From: Brassica napus
Lineage: Eukaryota > Streptophyta > Magnoliopsida > Brassicales > Brassicaceae
Assembly: GCF_020379485.1 (NCBI RefSeq)
Contig: NC_063447.1
Location: 57,401,452-57,465,451 of the forward strand
DNA: 64,000 nt
Direction: 5' to 3'
Shown here: positions 1-8,709 of the stretch, one piece after another
Position numbering within the stretch: the first letter of the stretch is position 1
How the letters are laid out: every line of letters begins with the position of its first letter
Made by a program: the position numbers and the translations under genes
Notes under the pieces: model-generated
Seen by the model: the letters and a program-made list of their open reading frames with translations, nothing else
Database searches by the model: none
What the model was told of the DNA's origin: nothing

Positions 1-403
1 TAATACATGCATTCACATATTTTGTTAAATAATATTTTTAAATTCTCTAGATGATCTCTTTGCTATTGCTCATAATAGGATTTCAAACGAAGACTTTTGA
101 AGGCATTATTGACAGCAGTTATTTTGTCTCTATTTTTAATTTTCTTTTGTTTTTTTATACATTGTTTCTTTTATATTTTATTAGACTATTGCTTATGTTT
201 CATTTAATATTATATTTATAATTTATCCGCATGCAAACAAATATACAATTTAATTTTAATGGCCATCGCATATAAATTTATATTGACATACTAAAATTTC
301 TAGCTATAATCCGTACTTTCTTACATATATTTTTTTTACTATGCCTTTAAATTTTATTATGTCTACATATTAAAAGTTATAATACTTTAATAATCTTCTC
401 ACT

Positions 404-430
404 CCGCGCAGGGCGCGGATTATCACCTAG
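404..430 (+). mobile_element. Helitron 3' terminus (body extends left)
   Basis: A GC-rich hairpin, CCGCGC / GCGCGG with a 3-base loop (404-418), sits 8 bases before the tetranucleotide CTAG (427-430). The next base is T. A terminal hairpin followed by CTRR, with insertion between A and T, is the diagnostic 3' end of Helitrons. The hairpin stands out from very AT-rich surroundings. The 5' end is not visible, so most or all of 1-403 may be the body of a non-autonomous element; no Rep/helicase coding is seen. Confidence 0.7.
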
Positions 431-471
431 TGTTATATTAATTAATCAGTAGTGTCTTTACTATGTCATAA

Positions 472-690
472 GAGCACCCACATGAGGAATTCTCAAAACT
501 AAATATAATACAAATACTAATAAAATGTAAGATGAGATTCTCAAAACTTTTGAAACTCAAGCAATAGTTTTTCATTTGAGATACTCTTACATGTGTCTCT
601 AAAGTTTTGAGAAGCCCATTTATGTTTTGTAATTATTTCATTATCAAATTTTGAGAACCCTTCCCTCATGTGTTAGGGATGAGGGCACTC
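472..690. mobile_element. Small MITE, PIF/Harbinger (Tourist)-like
   Basis: A 219-bp element starts GAGCACCCACATGAGG and ends as its imperfect inverted complement (CCTCATG...GGGCACTC). Both arms run on into TTCTCAAAA / TTTTGAGAA. It is flanked by TAA on both sides (469-471 and 691-693), the 3-bp duplication expected for Harbinger-type elements. There is no coding capacity. Superfamily assignment is inferred from the duplication and terminal bases. Confidence 0.5.
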
Positions 691-731
691 TAAAGATGAG
701 CTAGAAATAAATACTGGTAAAGAGGAAGTTA

Positions 732-887
732 GAGCATCATCAACCCAAAAACCCACTTTGGGTCTCTTAATAATTTTTAAGTATTAAATGTTATTTAAGA
801 TACCTAGTTAAGAGACGCTAACATTTTCGTACTCCAATGGGAGTCTCTTATTTAGGGGTTCTTAAAAAAAAAAAAAAAAAAAAACAT
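732..887. mobile_element. Possible second Tourist-like MITE fragment with internal poly-A
   Basis: The stretch begins AGAGCATCATCAACCC and contains the phrases GGGTCTCTTAA and GGGAGTCTCTTA. It ends in a run of about 20 A. These phrases resemble Brassica Tourist-like elements, but clean inverted ends and a target duplication are not apparent, so this is a weak call. The remaining 888-1668 holds no gene; on the minus-strand reading it would be intron 1 of the ArfGAP gene whose first exon is at 7841-7891. Confidence 0.25.
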
Positions 888-1668
888 TGTTGAATGATCT
901 ATAACATGTGTGATTTACATGTTCTAAAATTTAGTTGACAACATAATCGTACTTTATATATCAAAGTTCCCTATATATATCCAACAAAAGAATACGAGAC
1001 AATGATACATGTGAGGAAAAGAAGGTACCCGGAAGAGAGTTTGGAAGCGTCTTGTATTTGTCTGGATGTCTATCCTGCGATAAAAAATGAGAAGCAATTA
1101 TCACATGTTATCCACACCAACAGAAGCAACAACATAATGCTCAATCGAAATTGTCAAAACCAATAGCAGACTCTCATTTCATAGTTCATACCAAAAGCTG
1201 CAAACACCTGCCACTGGATGCCGTGAGGTAGAATCACCTTCTAATCTTCTTTGCGACAAAATCAACTCCAGTTTTGTCTATGTTTTGTATACAACCTTCT
1301 ACCAAACCTCCTTTACCATTAAAGAGTTCTACCCTTGCATATAAGAAATAGGTGCAAGCAATTACTGACTTACATACACTAAGATATAAGGTAAAGCTTT
1401 ATTAAATCACAGAACATGTTGGCTTAGTCTAAGTTACTTTTAGTAATCATGCTGAAGAGTGCAGATGCATAAATGGTCGCTTATCATTTAAGGGACGTTG
1501 TTATAATGGATGGATGCAATAAGATAGTGCAGAAAACAGATAAATAAACGAGAAAGTGAAAAAGATATAATAGAGATTTTAAAAAACATAAAAGAATTTG
1601 ATACCTTTGTTTGATTCTTCCAAAATCAAGCAACAGAACCACGAATTTCTATAGAAACAGACAAACTT

Positions 1669-2065
1669 TGTTGGTTGTAGGCCTAAGCCCAAGTCTAAGT
1701 GCATGCTGCATGGGATGGGCCTGTCTCCGTTGTCACCTGCAAAAGCCCAAAAGCAAGAAGTTAGGGTTTATTGTTGCTAGCTATATAAACACCTGATAGA
1801 CTTTCTTGTGCCGTAAGGTTTTACGTTTACTCTCAGATACAGAGCTTGCATATACACAAGCTTGATCACAATTGTGATCCATTGTACTCTCTTATTCATA
1901 GTGAAGTTTGGGAGGACAGTCTCCCACGAGACGTACCAGTTTGAGGCTGGGAACTCGTTAAATTCGTGTGTGTTCTTATTGCTTAGTTTAATCTCTTCTT
2001 AAACAATCAACAAGCAGATAAGGAACGTGTTAACGAACTAAGGTTATAAGGAGTTAAACCTTACA
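1669..2065 (+). repeat. 5' LTR of copia element
   Basis: A 397-bp repeat with TG...CA ends. A TATA-like box TATATAAA at 1782-1789 is the likely promoter for the genomic RNA. The copy at 7158-7554 differs at one position that I can see. Confidence 0.95.
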
Positions 2066-2067
2066 AG

Positions 2068-2079
2068 TGGTATCAGAGC
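2068..2079 (+). other. Copia primer binding site (initiator tRNA-Met)
   Basis: TGGTATCAGAGC lies two bases after the 5' LTR. It is the standard plant copia primer binding site, complementary to the 3' end of initiator tRNA-Met. Confidence 0.9.
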
Positions 2080-2165
2080 GTTCTAGGTTAAGAACAAGTC
2101 TGTGCTAAACAAGTCTCGTGGGTGTTGCAAGAAAAGCAAAGGGTACCTGAGAAGGATAAAGAGTT

Positions 2166-5100
2166 TTGAATCAGAATCACAAGTCAATGGAACCAATCAA
2201 AGGCAAATTCGACGTTGAGAAGTTCGATGGCAAAGGTGATTTCAATTTATGGAAATACAAGATGCTGTGTCAGCTTGAAATTCTAGGTCTAGACAGGTGC
2301 TTAAGTGAGTCTAAACCAGAATCGAGCACTAAGGATGCAGATGGTAAAGATGTTGAAATCAAACCTGAACCGGTCAGTGAAGAGAAAGACCGGAGGTGCA
2401 AGAATCTGATCTGCATGAGTGTCAACGACACCATACTGAGGAAGATCAAAAAGCAGCCGACTGCACTCGCAGTTTGGAAAGCACTAGAGGAAGATTACCA
2501 GACAAAGACCTTGCCGAATCGGATCTACCTGAAACAAAGATTTGCAAGTTTCAGAATGGAAGAAAGCAAGAGTATTGAAGAGAATTTGAATGATTTTCTT
2601 AAGCTGGTGGATGATCTCGAAAGTCTCAACATCAACATACCTAAGGAAGATCAGGCAATACAAATCTTATCGAGCCTCCCAACCAAGTATGAGCAGCTGG
2701 TTCATACTCTGAAATACGGCAGTGGCAAAGACACATTAACAATCAATGAGGTTGTTACTTCAGCATACTCGAAGGAAGTAGAACTCAAGGAAAAAGGGTT
2801 TTTAACAAGACCTAAGGCAGACGCAGAGGGTCTATATGTTGATGCTAGGGCAAGATCATATAAGAAACGTGGTCCTAATGGGAGAGGTAAATCTAAGGGA
2901 AGAGGAAGATCCCAGTCCAAACCTAGATACACGAAGAACAGCAAGGGCTGTTTCGTGTGTGGAAAAGAGGACCACTGGAAAAGGGATTGCCCAGACAGAA
3001 AACATCCTAAAGCTCCTGGATCGGTAAACGTGACTACTAAGCCACGAGAGCCTATGATTCTAACAGCTAGCACCGTGTCTACAAAGGATGAATGGGTGCT
3101 GGACTCAGGGTGTACGTTCCATATCACTCCAGACAAAGAATCATTATTTGATCTACAGGAATGTGAAGGTGGAACGGTGTTGATGGGAAACAACACGCAG
3201 AGTGATGTTAAGGGCATTGGAAAACTGAAGATACTGAATTCAGATGAGTCTGTAATCATTCTCACCGATGTGAGATACATTCCTTCAATGGCAAAGAATC
3301 TGATCTCTTACGGACAGCTCGAGAAGAATGGCTGCCATTATGAAGGAAAAGATTTCAAAGTGCAGTTCTATAAAGGAAAACAGAAGGTTATCTCAGGAAA
3401 GTACAAGGATGGTTTGTACTATCTTCAAGGCAAAGTCATTAAAGGAGAAGCTGCAGTGGTGAGGACCTCAGTTAACTTAACCAATCGATGGCACTCAAGG
3501 CTTGGGCACATGAGCTTGAAGTGCATGAACATCTTAGTTAAGAAAGGGTATCTAAGTGAGAAGGAAGTTCACTCACTAGATTTTTGCGAGACATGTGTGT
3601 TAGGAAAATCTCACAAGCTTAGTTTTCCTACAGCAAAGCACAAGAGTTCCGGGATTCTGGAGTATATTCATAGCGACTTATGGGGATCAGTTTCAAACAC
3701 TGAGACTGAAGTAGGCTGCAAGTATTTCATTACATTTGTAGATGACTTCTCTAAGAAGGTGTGGATCAGATTCTTAAACAGCAAGGATCAGGCATTTGAG
3801 AAGTTTGCAGAGTGGAAATTATTGGTGGAAAATCAGACAGGAAAGAAAATTAAGTGTTTGAGAACTGATAATGGTTTGGAATTCTGCAACAATCGATTTG
3901 ATGAATTGTGCAAGAAAGCTGGGATCAAACGGCATAAGACTTGTGCCTACACACCTCAGCAAAATGGAGTGTCCGAGAGAATGAACAGGACGATCATGGA
4001 TAAGGTTAGATGTATGATATCCGAGACTGGTCTGGAGAAGAAATTTTGGGATCATGCTGCCTCTACTGCTGTCTATCTCATAAACAGGTCACCGAACTCA
4101 TCCATAGAGTTTAAAATTCCTGAAGAAATCTGGACAGGCTCTAAGATAAGCCTTGATCATATTAGGAGGTTTGGAAGCATTGCTTATGTGCATGTGACAC
4201 AAGATAAGACGAGCCCTAGAGCTGTTAAGGGCGTCTTTATGGGATATCCTCCTGAAACTAAAGGGTATCGTGTCTGGATTCCAGATGAAGGAAAATGCAC
4301 CATAAGCAGAAATGTCGTGTTCGATGAAGAAAGGGTATTCAAAGACATCTCAGTTTCTGAGGAAGTTAAAGAAAAGAAGAAGAAGAAACGAGTATCTTTC
4401 AGCACAGACTTGATAAGGGGACCTAGTAATCTCAACACTAACGGAGATAAAGATTCTACGGATGATGAAGACTCTGCTGAACATGATGGCTCTGAGACAG
4501 AAAGTTCAGCAAGCTCCGAAGCTGAAAGTGAGTCTCAGGGAGCTGATAATGACCAAGAAAGTTCAGAGGCGCAAAACTTGGACAACTATATCTTAGCAAG
4601 AGACAGACAGAGGAGAGAAATCAGACCTCCGTCTCGGTTTGAGAACGCAGATTTCGTGGCTTATGCTCTTGCCAGCGCTGAAGATATAGAACAAGATGAA
4701 CCTGGTTCCTATTTCGAAGCAACTAAGAGCAAGGACTGGAAGCACTGGAAACTAGCTGCAGATGACGAAATGGTGTCTCTAAAGAAGAATGATACCTTTG
4801 AGGTTGTAAAGAAACCTGAAGGTAAGAAAGTCATCGAGTGCAGGTGGTTGTTCAAGAGAAAACCGGGAATACCAGGAGTTGAAAAGCCTAGATATAAAGG
4901 CAGACTGGTTGCAAAAGGATTCACCCAGGTAGAAGGAGTCGATTATCATGAGATTTTTGCTCCTGTGGTGAAGCATGTTTCCATTCGCTTAATGTTGTCA
5001 ATCACAGTCAACTTCAACCTGGAGTTGGAGCAACTCGATGTAAAGACATCATTTTTAAATGGAACACTTGAGGAAGAGATATATATGTGTCAACCAGAAG

Positions 5101-6257
5101 GTTACATTGAAAAAGGGAAGGAAGATTACGTATGGAGGCTTAAGAAATCTCTGTATGGGTTAAAGCAATCCCCACGGCAATGGAACCAGCGATTTGATAG
5201 TTTCATGAAAGAACAGAAGTTTAGCAGAAGTGTCTATGATCCGTGTGTCTACTTTAAGGGGAAAGATATCAACGACAGGGTGTACCTACTGCTATACGTC
5301 GACGATATGTTGGTTGCATCTAGAGACAAGAAAGCCATTAAGGTGCTGAAGAAGAATCTTGAAAGTGAATTCGAAATGAAAGACCTAGGTGCTGCTACAA
5401 GAATCCTTGGAATGGATATTGTCAGAGACAGAAAAGAAGGAACTCTAAAGCTATCTCAGGAAGGCTACCTTAAGAAAGTACTTAGGACTTTTCGGATGGA
5501 GGATACAAAGTCTGTAATCACTCAAGTTAGCAACCAGTACAAGATGAAGAGTTTAAGTGATGAAGAAGCGGATTTTGAACTCTACTACATGGGCTATGTA
5601 CCATATGCCAGCGCAGTTGGGAGCCTCATGTACGGTATGATAGGATCTCGACCAGACTTGGCCTTTGCAGTAGGCTTAGTAAGTCGTTTCATGGGAAGAC
5701 CAAGTAGAGTTCACTGGGAAGCAGTGAAATGGATCCTTAAATATCTAAGGGGATCAGCTGGAAGTTGTTTGACATTTACGAAGCATGAAAAAATTGATAT
5801 TCAGGGGTTTTGTGATTCAGATTTCGCAGCAGATTTGGATAAAAGAAGATCTGTTTCAGGATATGTGTTTAAGGTTGGTGGTAATACAGTCAGCTGGAGA
5901 TCCACGCTTCAGCATGTGGTGGCTTTATCAACCACTGAGGCTGAATACATGGCTCTCACAGAAGCTGTCAAAGAAGCCTTATGGCTCAAAGGCATTTGCA
6001 TCGAGTTGGGTTTCGAGCAAGATTCAGTAGAAATTCATTGTGATTCACAGAGCGCTATCAGCCTAGCTAAGAACAGTGTGCATCACGAAAGAACTAAACA
6101 CATTGACTACAAGCTACACTTCATCAGAGATCACATCACAGCAGGCACTATCAAGGTTTCTAAGATCCATACTTCTCTAAACCCAGCAGACATGCTAACT
6201 AAAGGAGTACCTGGAAACAAGTTTGATGTGTGTCTGGGTATCCTTAACGTGATATGA
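2166..6257 (+). CDS. Copia gag-pol polyprotein (gag, protease, integrase, RT, RNase H)
   Basis: A single uninterrupted 1,363-residue frame in copia order. Gag covers about residues 1-230, with a CCHC zinc knuckle near 262-275 (CFVCGKEDHWKRDC). The protease has LDSGC near 311-315. The integrase has an HHCC region from about 441, then catalytic D near 502 (HSDLWG), D near 567 (TDNG) and E in QNGVSERMNR. Reverse transcriptase has YVDD near 1044. RNase H has CDSDFAAD, STTEAEYMAL and CDSQSA. The size is normal for a TNT1/copia-type protein, and no stop or frameshift is present. The Met chosen is the first in frame after the primer binding site. All catalytic motifs look intact, so the protein is probably functional if expressed. 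It acts in cytoplasmic particles for reverse transcription and in the nucleus for integration. Confidence 0.95.
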   Translation: MNQNHKSMEPIKGKFDVEKFDGKGDFNLWKYKMLCQLEILGLDRCLSESKPESSTKDADGKDVEIKPEPVSEEKDRRCKNLICMSVNDTILRKIKKQPTALAVWKALEEDYQTKTLPNRIYLKQRFASFRMEESKSIEENLNDFLKLVDDLESLNINIPKEDQAIQILSSLPTKYEQLVHTLKYGSGKDTLTINEVVTSAYSKEVELKEKGFLTRPKADAEGLYVDARARSYKKRGPNGRGKSKGRGRSQSKPRYTKNSKGCFVCGKEDHWKRDCPDRKHPKAPGSVNVTTKPREPMILTASTVSTKDEWVLDSGCTFHITPDKESLFDLQECEGGTVLMGNNTQSDVKGIGKLKILNSDESVIILTDVRYIPSMAKNLISYGQLEKNGCHYEGKDFKVQFYKGKQKVISGKYKDGLYYLQGKVIKGEAAVVRTSVNLTNRWHSRLGHMSLKCMNILVKKGYLSEKEVHSLDFCETCVLGKSHKLSFPTAKHKSSGILEYIHSDLWGSVSNTETEVGCKYFITFVDDFSKKVWIRFLNSKDQAFEKFAEWKLLVENQTGKKIKCLRTDNGLEFCNNRFDELCKKAGIKRHKTCAYTPQQNGVSERMNRTIMDKVRCMISETGLEKKFWDHAASTAVYLINRSPNSSIEFKIPEEIWTGSKISLDHIRRFGSIAYVHVTQDKTSPRAVKGVFMGYPPETKGYRVWIPDEGKCTISRNVVFDEERVFKDISVSEEVKEKKKKKRVSFSTDLIRGPSNLNTNGDKDSTDDEDSAEHDGSETESSASSEAESESQGADNDQESSEAQNLDNYILARDRQRREIRPPSRFENADFVAYALASAEDIEQDEPGSYFEATKSKDWKHWKLAADDEMVSLKKNDTFEVVKKPEGKKVIECRWLFKRKPGIPGVEKPRYKGRLVAKGFTQVEGVDYHEIFAPVVKHVSIRLMLSITVNFNLELEQLDVKTSFLNGTLEEEIYMCQPEGYIEKGKEDYVWRLKKSLYGLKQSPRQWNQRFDSFMKEQKFSRSVYDPCVYFKGKDINDRVYLLLYVDDMLVASRDKKAIKVLKKNLESEFEMKDLGAATRILGMDIVRDRKEGTLKLSQEGYLKKVLRTFRMEDTKSVITQVSNQYKMKSLSDEEADFELYYMGYVPYASAVGSLMYGMIGSRPDLAFAVGLVSRFMGRPSRVHWEAVKWILKYLRGSAGSCLTFTKHEKIDIQGFCDSDFAADLDKRRSVSGYVFKVGGNTVSWRSTLQHVVALSTTEAEYMALTEAVKEALWLKGICIELGFEQDSVEIHCDSQSAISLAKNSVHHERTKHIDYKLHFIRDHITAGTIKVSKIHTSLNPADMLTKGVPGNKFDVCLGILNVI

Positions 6258-7157
6258 GGAGACAGGGACCTGCGGAGCACTCGGAAGTAGAAGCCAACAC
6301 CTCACAATCAAAGCAACAAGGACTCGTTAGTATCAATACGGTGGAGTTCTAGGGAGTGTGAGATTCTAATAAAATTATATAAATCAAAAGGATAAGAGCA
6401 AGTTTGATTGAGTAATTACCGAGTGTTCTGGAGTAGGTGGAGTATCCGAAGCCGAAGAAGTGAGCATCGGAGGAAGGTTCTGAAATTTGTTGGAGTTTCA
6501 GGGACAAGTGTGTAGTCTGGAGCAGAAGAAGTTGTTTCAGACATATAAGAAGCTTGTGGGAAGTATGATATCATCTCGGTAGAAGCTGTAAAAGGCCAAG
6601 AGTCAGAAACTATGGTTTTCTGAAAGTTGGGGAAAGATCAGCAAATTGAGAAGGAATCAAAGAGAAAAGGAAGCTCAAAGGTTACCTGAGCTATATGGTC
6701 GAAGCCGGAGATAGGCATCGAAGGAGTTTCGAAGCCGGAGATAGGCGTCGAAGGAGACTCGATGATGTTGCTCGTGTTGACGCCGACGAATTATGGAGGC
6801 AGAAGCGATCGATCTAGACCTCAGAGGGGAGAGAAATGCGGTTCCTGGCCAGAATCGAAGCTCGTTTCGTCAAGCCTCATCGAAGACGTCAAGATCAGTC
6901 TGCACAAACGAGGAAGAGAGATGACGGGTTCAACATGGATCCATCTAGTCTTGAGAGATTCCTCGCAACACAGAAGATGGTGGAGCTCTGAAGAGAGGAA
7001 CACCGCCGGAGCAAGCTCGAGAAGATCGAGACTTCACAAGGATTGAGAAGAGAGAGAAGACTGCGAGTGAGAATCGCGTCTTCGGACAAGAGAGAGAGAA
7101 ACACGGAGATGGCATTAGGGTTGGTGGAAGTTGGGCTCAAGCCCACAAGGTGGAGAT
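6258..7157 (+). other. Copia 3' non-coding region with 30-bp duplication and polypurine tract
   Basis: About 900 bp between the polyprotein stop and the 3' LTR. A 30-bp unit starting CGAAGCCGGAGATAGGC is repeated in tandem at 6700-6759. The stretch has open frames on both strands (for example 6762-7046 plus and 6895-7200 minus), but none has recognisable domains. It ends in the purine-rich AAGGTGGAGAT next to the LTR, the likely plus-strand primer. Confidence 0.6.
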
Positions 7158-7554
7158 TGTTGGTTGTAGGCCTAAGCCCAAGTCTAAGTGCATGCTGCAT
7201 GGGATGGGCCTGTCTCCGTTGTCACCTGCAAAAGCCCAAAAGCAAGAAGTTAGGGTTTATTGTTGCTAGCTATATAAACACCTGATAGACTTTCTTGTGC
7301 CGTAAGGTTTTACGTTTACTCTCAGATACAGAGCTTGCATATACACAAGCTTGATCACAATTGTGATCCATTGTACTCTCTTATTCATAGTGAAGTTTGG
7401 GAGGACAGTCTCCCACGAGACGTACCAGTTTGAGGCTGGGAACTCGTTAAATTCGTGTGTGTTCTTATTGCTTAGTTTAATCTCTTCTTAAACAATCAAC
7501 AAGCAGATAAGTAACGTGTTAACGAACTAAGGTTATAAGGAGTTAAACCTTACA
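7158..7554 (+). repeat. 3' LTR of copia element
   Basis: A 397-bp copy of 1669-2065, beginning TGTTGG and ending TTACA, followed by the target duplication AACTT. T at 7512 replaces G at 2023; no other difference was noticed. Confidence 0.95.
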
Positions 7555-7840
7555 AACTTAAACGAGATAGTCTCTCTTGTATGTTGTGTGATCAGGAGAA
7601 TAGATTTTTCTGGAAGGACAATTCATTACCCAAATAAAAAAAGATCGTAAGACCTCACCTAACTTTGATTAATCGAATAAAAAAGGAAGAAATTTAGCTG
7701 CTAAAAATCACAGATCCAAGCGAATTAAGATCGTCCAGGATCCAATGGTTAATCATCGATCACAATATATAATTACAAATCAGCATAGCTCGGAGAAAAA
7801 ACAAAAACAGTCTGAGATTTCGATCGAGAGAGAGAGAGAC

Positions 7841-7891
7841 CTTTCTGTGGCGGGCATTAAGCTCCTTGGATACGTTGGCCTTCTCGTTCAT
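7841..7891 (-). CDS. AGD5: First coding exon of an AGD5-like ArfGAP gene
   Basis: Seventeen codons read MNEKANVSKELNARHRK on the minus strand, followed immediately by a GT splice donor (7839-7840). This matches the N-terminus of Arabidopsis AGD5/NEVERSHED, an ADP-ribosylation-factor GTPase-activating protein of the trans-Golgi/endosomal system, as I remember it. In that gene the tiny first exon precedes the zinc-finger exon. The stretch from 7892 to about 8190 is a plausible pyrimidine-rich leader. The zinc-finger exon is not found between here and position 1, so either the intron continues past the left edge or the rest has been lost. The copia element at 1669-7554 lies inside this intron. 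The exon match is strong; functionality is unknown. Confidence 0.65.
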
Positions 7892-8337
7892 GGTTGGATA
7901 ACGGAGGCTAGGAGGAGAATCGCCAAAGACGAGGAAGAGCTGAAGAAAACAAAACAAAATCTGCTCGAAGAGGCGGAGGATATACACGTATGAAGCCAGG
8001 GGGATCGAGAATGTCGCGGGAAGATGGAACGGTGGATTGATCGGAGAAATCGACGGCCCATCTCCGGCCAGTACCCATCACTGCTTTGCCTTTGTCCATT
8101 CGCTTTAGTTTTTCGATCCACGAGACAGAGATGAACAGCCAAGCAGCAGAAGAACGAGAAGGCGAAGAAGAGAAGGAGAAGAACAACCAATACACAACAC
8201 CCGTCTCAGAAGACAGTATCTTCTTTCCCCTAATTAAAGATACGTTTCCTATTAATTATGCTAATTTTCTTCTTTTTTTTTTTAATCCAATTAATGGTAA
8301 GAGACGGGAGTTGCATACCCAGTTAATGATGCTCTTA

Positions 8338-8688
8338 TTATATCCAAGCTCCAAGATAGAACCCAAGAACTCTAGGCGGCGCCACATCATCTTGAGATAG
8401 TCCGGTGTCATGAAGTTCTTCTGGCCGGAAAAGAAAAATCAATAGCAACGGCGGGGATGGATCTCCAAGCACCTTGAGTAAGCTTCCTCGTCCATACATA
8501 CAAACCACTACAAGGTGGCGGAGCAGTCGCTTAGTCCCTACTCCGACGTGGAAACCCTCCAGAAACAAATCGAACGTTGAGTTAGGCTCAGCCCAAGCCT
8601 GGTATAAGGTCGTTAGTATCACCGTTTTCTCCTCCGTCGATGCTTCCAGCAAGACTCTCTGCAAAGCTCCCACATCTTTCGCCATACT
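8338..8688 (-). pseudogene. Broken DUF271 / nucleotide-diphospho-sugar transferase-like exon
   Basis: Downstream of a plausible 3' splice site (about 8689-8690), the minus strand encodes a stretch typical of the plant At4g15970-like family: LLEASTEEKTVILTTL, QAWAEPNSTFDLFLEGF, then RHLVVVC. The frame is then lost at a short GTAT duplication (8492-8502). Homology resumes in another frame (DEEAYSRCLEIHP, KNFMTPDYLKMMWRR, LGSILELGYN) but contains an in-frame TGA at 8439-8441. The similarity stops near 8338, before the catalytic DxD region (FTDADVMW in relatives). With a frameshift, a stop and a missing C-terminal half, this is a pseudogene fragment. Its family is inferred from memory of the motifs. 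Confidence 0.75.
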
Positions 8689-8709
8689 CTGGCAAAAAGA
8701 AAAATTTTA

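Larger units (their letters stand above)
1669..7554 (+). mobile_element. Complete Ty1/copia LTR retrotransposon
   Basis: A 5,886-bp element bounded by two 397-bp LTRs that start TGTTGG and end TTACA. It is flanked by a perfect 5-bp target duplication AACTT (1664-1668 and 7555-7559). A primer binding site, one intact 1,363-codon polyprotein frame, a 900-bp 3' non-coding stretch and a purine-rich tract (7148-7157) occur in the expected order. I find one base different between the LTRs (G at 2023, T at 7512), so the insertion is recent and the element looks autonomous. It lies antisense in the presumed first intron of the AGD5-like gene. Confidence 0.97.

Noticed and set aside
1..1668. Missing ArfGAP zinc-finger exon
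   Set aside because: The minus strand was read for the conserved CxxC and HRSLGVH region and nothing convincing was found.
2702..3280. 192-residue minus-strand frame within the copia gag region
   Set aside because: Antisense shadow of gag-pol; no domain.
7745..8400. Plus-strand frames over the AGD5-like leader
   Set aside because: Low-complexity Glu/Lys or Ser-rich readings of a purine/pyrimidine-rich leader; the minus-strand exon explains the conserved part.
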